A stretch of DNA of 64,000 bases from Amorphochlora amoebiformis. Its lineage: Eukaryota > Cercozoa > Chlorarachniophyceae. Location: positions 1 through 64,000 of the forward strand of contig BAAHQB010000482.1 of assembly GCA_054601695.1 (NCBI GenBank). Reading direction: 5' to 3'. The position numbers were made by a program, and so were the translations under genes. The notes beneath the pieces were generated by a model. That model saw only the letters and a list, made by a program, of their open reading frames with translations. It did not search any database and had not been told where the DNA came from. This document shows, piece after piece, positions 1 through 64,000 of this stretch. Position 1 is the first letter of the stretch; every line of letters starts with the position of its first letter.

Positions 1-430
1 TTGCTCTTTCTCTCTCTCTCTTCTTTCTCACTCTCTTTTTTCTCACTCTCTTTCTCTGTTTCTCTTGCTCTCTCTCTCTCTCTTCTTTCTCACTCTCTTT
101 TTTCTCACTCTCTTTCTCTGTTTCTCTTGCTCTTTCTCTCTCTCTCTCTCCTTTCTCACTCTCTTTTTTCTCACTCTCTTTTTTCTCACTCTCTTTCTCT
201 GTTTCTCTTGCTCTTTCTCTCTCTCTCTCTCTCCTTTCTCACTCTCTTTTTTCTCACTCTCTTTCTCTGTTTCTCTTGCTCTTTCTCTCTCTCTCTTTCT
301 GTCTCTCTCTTCTGTTTCTCTCTCTCTTTCTGTCTCTCTCTCTCTATCTCTATCTTCCTCTCTCTCTCTCTCTCTTCCTCTCTCCCTTTCTCTCTCGTTC
401 TTTCTCTCTCTCTCTCTCTCGCTGTCCGTT
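1..430. repeat. (CT)n tract with about 55-60 bp internal period
   Basis: Pyrimidine tract with a recurring CTCACTCTCTTTTTTCTCAC pattern. It lies in an intron of, or upstream of, the visible part of gene A. Open frames through it (Ser-Leu or Arg-Glu rich) are artefacts of the repeat. No gene seen. Confidence 0.9.
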
Positions 431-465
431 GGTGTATATCTGAGCATAATATTGTAGATAATGTG

Positions 466-502
<37 letters not shown>

Positions 503-578
503 GTAATATCTATGTGTAGTGCTTTTGTATATACATTTTCATGTTCGTGTTTGTGTGATATGATAGATATAGGTATAA

Positions 579-618
<40 letters not shown>

Positions 619-683
619 GTGTGTGTGTGTGTGTGTTTGTGTGATATGATAGATATAGGTATAAATACATCCATCCATACATG

Positions 684-723
<40 letters not shown>

Positions 724-782
724 GATATTAGCATATCATATATGCAGACATATACATACACACATCTATAGTACATGCATAT

Positions 783-818
<36 letters not shown>

Positions 819-888
819 TATGTATTGTATATGATATTAGCATATCATATATGCCGACATATACATACGCATATCTATAGTACATGCA

Positions 889-941
<53 letters not shown>

Positions 942-951
942 GTATGTAAAT

Positions 952-997
<46 letters not shown>

Positions 998-1021
998 ATA
1001 TATATATCACTCTAAACTTAG
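431..1021. repeat. (TA)n stretch with two duplicated islands
   Basis: TA-rich. A block containing GTGATATTAGCATATCATAT is present twice (about 718-785 and 823-890), and GTGTGATATGATAGATATAG twice (about 553-573 and 636-660). No exon recognised. Confidence 0.8.
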
Positions 1022-5064
<4,043 letters not shown>

Positions 5065-5173
5065 ATATATATATAAATATATATAGATAGATAGATAGAT
5101 TTATATATATATATATATATAACCTTATTGTAATGAATTCCTGGAATATTTCAATGGACAATGTCAGATATTA

Positions 5174-5220
<47 letters not shown>

Positions 5221-5363
5221 ATTGTAATGATTTCCTGGGATACTTCAATGGACAATGTCAGATATTAAATATATATAAATATATATATATATATACATAT
5301 AACCTTATTGTAATGATTCCTGGGATATTTCAATGGACAATGTCAGATATTAAATATATATAA

Positions 5364-5401
<38 letters not shown>

Positions 5402-5452
5402 CTTATTGTAATGATTTCCTGGGATACTTCTATGGACAATGTCAGATATTAA

Positions 5453-5494
<42 letters not shown>

Positions 5495-5570
5495 CATATA
5501 TATATATGTATATATATACACCTTATTGTAATGATTTCCTGGGATATTTCCATGGACAATGTCAGATATT

Positions 5571-5580
<10 letters not shown>
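5065..5580 (+). repeat. Five tandem copies of the end of gene A's last exon
   Basis: Copies at about 5120-5174, 5214-5268, 5300-5354, 5400-5453 and 5520-5573 repeat the end of the last exon, each with GACAATGTCAGATATTAA including the stop, separated by TA repeats. None has the upstream part of the exon or a clear acceptor. They lie after the authentic stop, so presumably in the 3' UTR or beyond. Confidence 0.88.
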
Positions 5581-6065
<485 letters not shown>

Positions 6066-6432
6066 ATTATTAGCGCAGTGGTATATAGTATATGATAGTT
6101 CAGAGCTTGATTCAAGTCAGTTTGTATGATAATTAACTTCATCCTCAAGAATTCACCAAGATACATGCGGTCATGCGTGATCACGTGATGCTCACACGTG
6201 AGTGAGGTCATGTGAGCGTGACATGGCGTGACGTCACGTTGTGTCACGGTGTATCTGGAAGCCCGGTACTCCGGGTACTAACTACCCGGCAAGGTAATCC
6301 CCGAGCAATCTCCGGGATCTCCAGCAATCTCCAGCTATCTGGAGTATACATATGGATATATTTCAACACGATATCGATATCTAGTCTTCGAGCCGCATCT
6401 ACCTATGTTATCTATATTGTTGCTTTAACAAT
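6066..6432 (+). mobile_element. Dispersed element copy 1 with tRNA-like start and short inverted ends
   Basis: Begins ATTATTAGCGCAGTGGTA, close to a tRNA A box, and ends TTTAACAAT inside TA repeats. The body has GTGACATGGCGTGACGTCACG, then a GC-rich part with repeated CCCGG and GATCTCCAGCAATCTCCAG. Two relatives lie at 25898-26169 and 52343-53077 with the same order of parts and the same kind of ends. No coding capacity. A tRNA-derived SINE or a MITE-like element are both possible. Confidence 0.6.
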
Positions 6433-6546
6433 ATATATATATATATGTGTGTGTGTGTGAGTGAGTGTATGTGTATATAAATGTGTATTTATATACACTT
6501 ATGTATATTATGACGTATACATTTATATATATATATATAAATATAC

Positions 6547-6642
<96 letters not shown>

Positions 6643-6720
6643 TATATATATTTTATATATATGTATATAATATATATAATATATATATAATATATATGTA
6701 TATGTACAAACCACAACATA
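6433..6720. repeat. (TA)n array with short complex edge
   Basis: TA repeat with small (TG)n runs. No gene seen. Confidence 0.85.
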
Positions 6721-7075
6721 TATGCCTCAGAATCGAACCAGAAATACTCCCCAAGCTGGACTGGTACCCTTCAAGGCTCGTCACAACGACCTATCCACTT
6801 CGACCGAGCTGTGAATATTCCGATTTTGGAAAAAAAACTGGTCACTAGCAGCTACTAGCGGCTGATTATATCCACTTCGACCGAGCTGTGATTCCGATTT
6901 TGGAAAAAAAAAATGGTCACTAGTAGCTACTAGCGGCTGATTATATCCACTTCCTAGACTTCGACTGAGCTGTGACTCCGATTTTGGAAAAAAAACTGGT
7001 CACTAGCAGCCGATTTTGGAAAAAAAACTGGTCACTAGCAGCTACTAGCGGCTGATTATACGTGACTTCAGTTGG
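6721..7075 (-). repeat. tRNA-like island followed by A-box-containing tandem repeats
   Basis: On the minus strand, 6800 to 6725 reads AGCTCGGTCGAAGTGGATAG, ending GGTTCGATTCTGAGGC: A-box and B-box-like sequences about 50 nt apart. The T stem pairs poorly, so it is not a credible functional tRNA. The A-box part plus TTTTGGAAAAAAAACTGGTC is then repeated about three times (6785-7070). Probably a tRNA-derived repeat. Confidence 0.5.
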
Positions 7076-8052
7076 TAAGCAACATTCTGACACTACATTC
7101 AAACTTGAGCCTTGATATTTATCCTATTTAGATTATCGCAATCGGTGTGAGCCTTGGATCTGTAATTCTGTATGTATCTACTAGATCTAGTGTATGTGTA
7201 GTCTGTACATAATCAATACAATTGGTGACAGCTAGACAGATACTCTCCAGACTCTAAGACACTAGAGATATATTAGATAAACAAGAAAAACATAATTCTG
7301 TTTCTTCACTGTCAAGACTAAAGGCTAGTGTCAGCACTACTACTAGACTAGGCTAATTAGTACCACTAGTCCCGTCGCCAGGTGTCACGCCCTGGGTCAC
7401 GTTAGAAGGGTCTATGCATTTCTACATTCGACTGTGTCGAGATTTACCGTTGCCGCTAAGTTAGATCTTAGTCTCCTAGGGTCTGGAGTCGACTCAATGC
7501 CAGGGATACTAGATATCAGTAGATGTACTCTTGTAGTCTGGTCTTGAGCAATACTAGAACTAGTCTAGCTAGTGCAAGGAGCAGGTGGGCGTAGTGCTCA
7601 GTAGAGGTATAATTTCAAGTAACGTTATATGTACATGAAACGTCGAGTTAAAAGATATTGATAGTTGTAGTTCAAGATGATACGTATTGATAAAGTTGTA
7701 ATTAAGATTGTAACTCTATATACACAGCAATTAGCTGGCGTGATAAGGCCCAGATATATCTCGACCACAAATCGAAATCTCCGACGGCGTACATCTAGTA
7801 CATGTAAATATCCCTGCACCTTTACTAGCTCTATCAAGTTGCGACTCTATCACTGAGCTTTCTGAGCAGTTGGTCAACTACGATTGAATAATTGAACGTT
7901 ATTACTAGTATTAGTCTGACACTCGAACAAACCGACATTGATTCTACTCCTGTTTTGCGCACGTGATGTCTAATGCATATATAGATATGATATCTGGGAT
8001 ATTGAGGTGTAGATATATGAGAGATTTTGTCCGGTTGGGGAGGTTTTAGAGG
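7076..8052. other. Unique non-coding DNA between convergent genes A and B
   Basis: About 1 kb without simple repeats and without any convincing exon on either strand; the longest frames (about 70 codons) lack recognisable content. It should contain the 3' UTR and end of the sulfite reductase transcript. CTAG-rich words recur (ACTAGT, TCTAGT). Confidence 0.6.
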
Positions 8053-40962
<32,910 letters not shown>

Positions 40963-41583
40963 GGCTCACAACGAAGTCTGACGTCTATGGGTGCCGTGGC
41001 GGTCTCCGCAGCCGAACAATTCTTTCTTAAAATTGTGACATATGGGTACATCACGGCAATGTTTACTGGTTACATAGCCATCTATCACGCAGAATAGTGT
41101 GATCTATGGGTATGTCACGCCACAATGGCCACCCGAACGCCCCCCTCCCCAAGATTTTCAAATTGAGCATCCTTCCCCTCGTTGACCAAGCACTCCATGC
41201 ACCGGCATTCCGGCCACAGTAGGCGAGAATCCCGGGATTCAGGGATTCCGGCCACCAGTGTCACCACGTCGCCAGTGTCACCACGTCGCCAGTGTCACCA
41301 CGTCGCCAGCCTAGGCTGCAGGTTAAATTTAACAAGTACAACTGTGTAAAAACGATAAATCCAGTTAATATTCCCGATCTACGCTGTAACTGTCGTAGTT
41401 CAAAATAATATTCGAGATTATTCAAAAAAAAATCCAAGAAAATCATTCACTGTTAAAGCGAAATAATAGTTATTTCTAAACATATTTCAATTTTATCGGC
41501 CCTTTGTGACATTTTGGCGTGACAAACAATAGGGCACCAAAACGAGATGTGACCCGTCGCCCCCTCCCGGCTCCTTTCTCCCT
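40963..41583. promoter_or_regulatory. Divergent intergenic region between sulfite reductase and PPR genes
   Basis: 620 bp of non-repetitive, GC-richer DNA between two start codons facing apart, so it must contain both promoters and 5' UTRs. It contains three tandem copies of a 17-bp unit, CCAGTGTCACCACGTCG, at 41255-41305, and two copies of ATTCCGGCCAC just before them. I see no confident TATA box. A shared control region is inferred from position. Confidence 0.6.
41255..41308. repeat. 17-bp tandem repeat x3 in the divergent promoter region
   Basis: Three perfect units of CCAGTGTCACCACGTCG and the first bases of a fourth. It is one of the few short tandem repeats in the window not built from TA, CT or the telomere hexamer. 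Each unit carries CACCACGTCG, an ACGT core of the kind bound by bZIP-type factors, which is a guess. Confidence 0.85.

Positions 41584-64000
<22,417 letters not shown>

Noticed and set aside
1-519. Long open frames rich in Ser-Leu, Arg-Glu or Tyr-Ile here and in many other places on both strands
   Set aside because: They are translations of (CT)n, (GA)n and (TA)n, which have no stop in several frames. No start context, no domain, and both strands are open at once.
6725-6800. Functional tRNA gene on the minus strand
   Set aside because: A and B boxes are present but the T stem has mismatches and wobble pairs only, and no acceptor stem can be drawn.

Overview
This is eukaryotic nuclear DNA. 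Almost all of it is low-complexity sequence: (TA)n, (CT)n/(GA)n and the telomere-type hexamer TTAGGG/CCCTAA. Short complex islands are scattered through it. Read as exons with GT-AG introns, the islands join into three genes with matching phase at nearly every junction. About 4.4 kb of the 64 kb (7%) is coding.

Layout: (1) Gene A, plus strand, enters from the left and stops at 5064; only its last six exons are visible (about 110 residues) and I do not recognise the product. (2) 5065-8052 is the intergenic stretch between convergent genes. It holds copies of gene A's last exon, a dispersed element with a tRNA-like start, and unique DNA. (3) Gene B, minus strand, 40962 down to 8053, is a siroheme/4Fe-4S ferredoxin-type sulfite reductase in 38 exons (747 codons). 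It has a signal-anchor-like leader and an unexpected C-terminal ribbon-helix-helix-like extension. (4) 40963-41583 is a 0.6 kb divergent intergenic region. (5) Gene C, plus strand, 41584 to beyond 64000, is a pentatricopeptide-repeat (PPR) protein in at least 28 exons with a signal-peptide-like N-terminus.

Organism: both complete N-termini look like secretory signal followed by a transit-like region. That, with a plant/cyanobacterial-type sulfite reductase and a PPR protein, suggests an alga with a secondary plastid, or a relative of one. The species cannot be named from this window. TTAGGG is not the dominant land-plant telomere repeat, and the tracts here lie inside genes, so none marks a chromosome end.

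The most striking feature is how the introns are built. Many have the form G(TA)nG, so the dinucleotide array supplies both GTATAT and TATATAG. Others use the telomere hexamer at the splice sites. CCCTAA arrays (in transcript sense) run into about 15 acceptors, whereas sense TTAGGG lies mainly in the donor-side part of introns. Most long introns also carry tandem copies of half of a neighbouring exon, each keeping only one of its two splice sites. Genes B and C share a divergent control region and are probably both organelle-directed: one assimilates sulfur, the other probably acts on organelle RNA.
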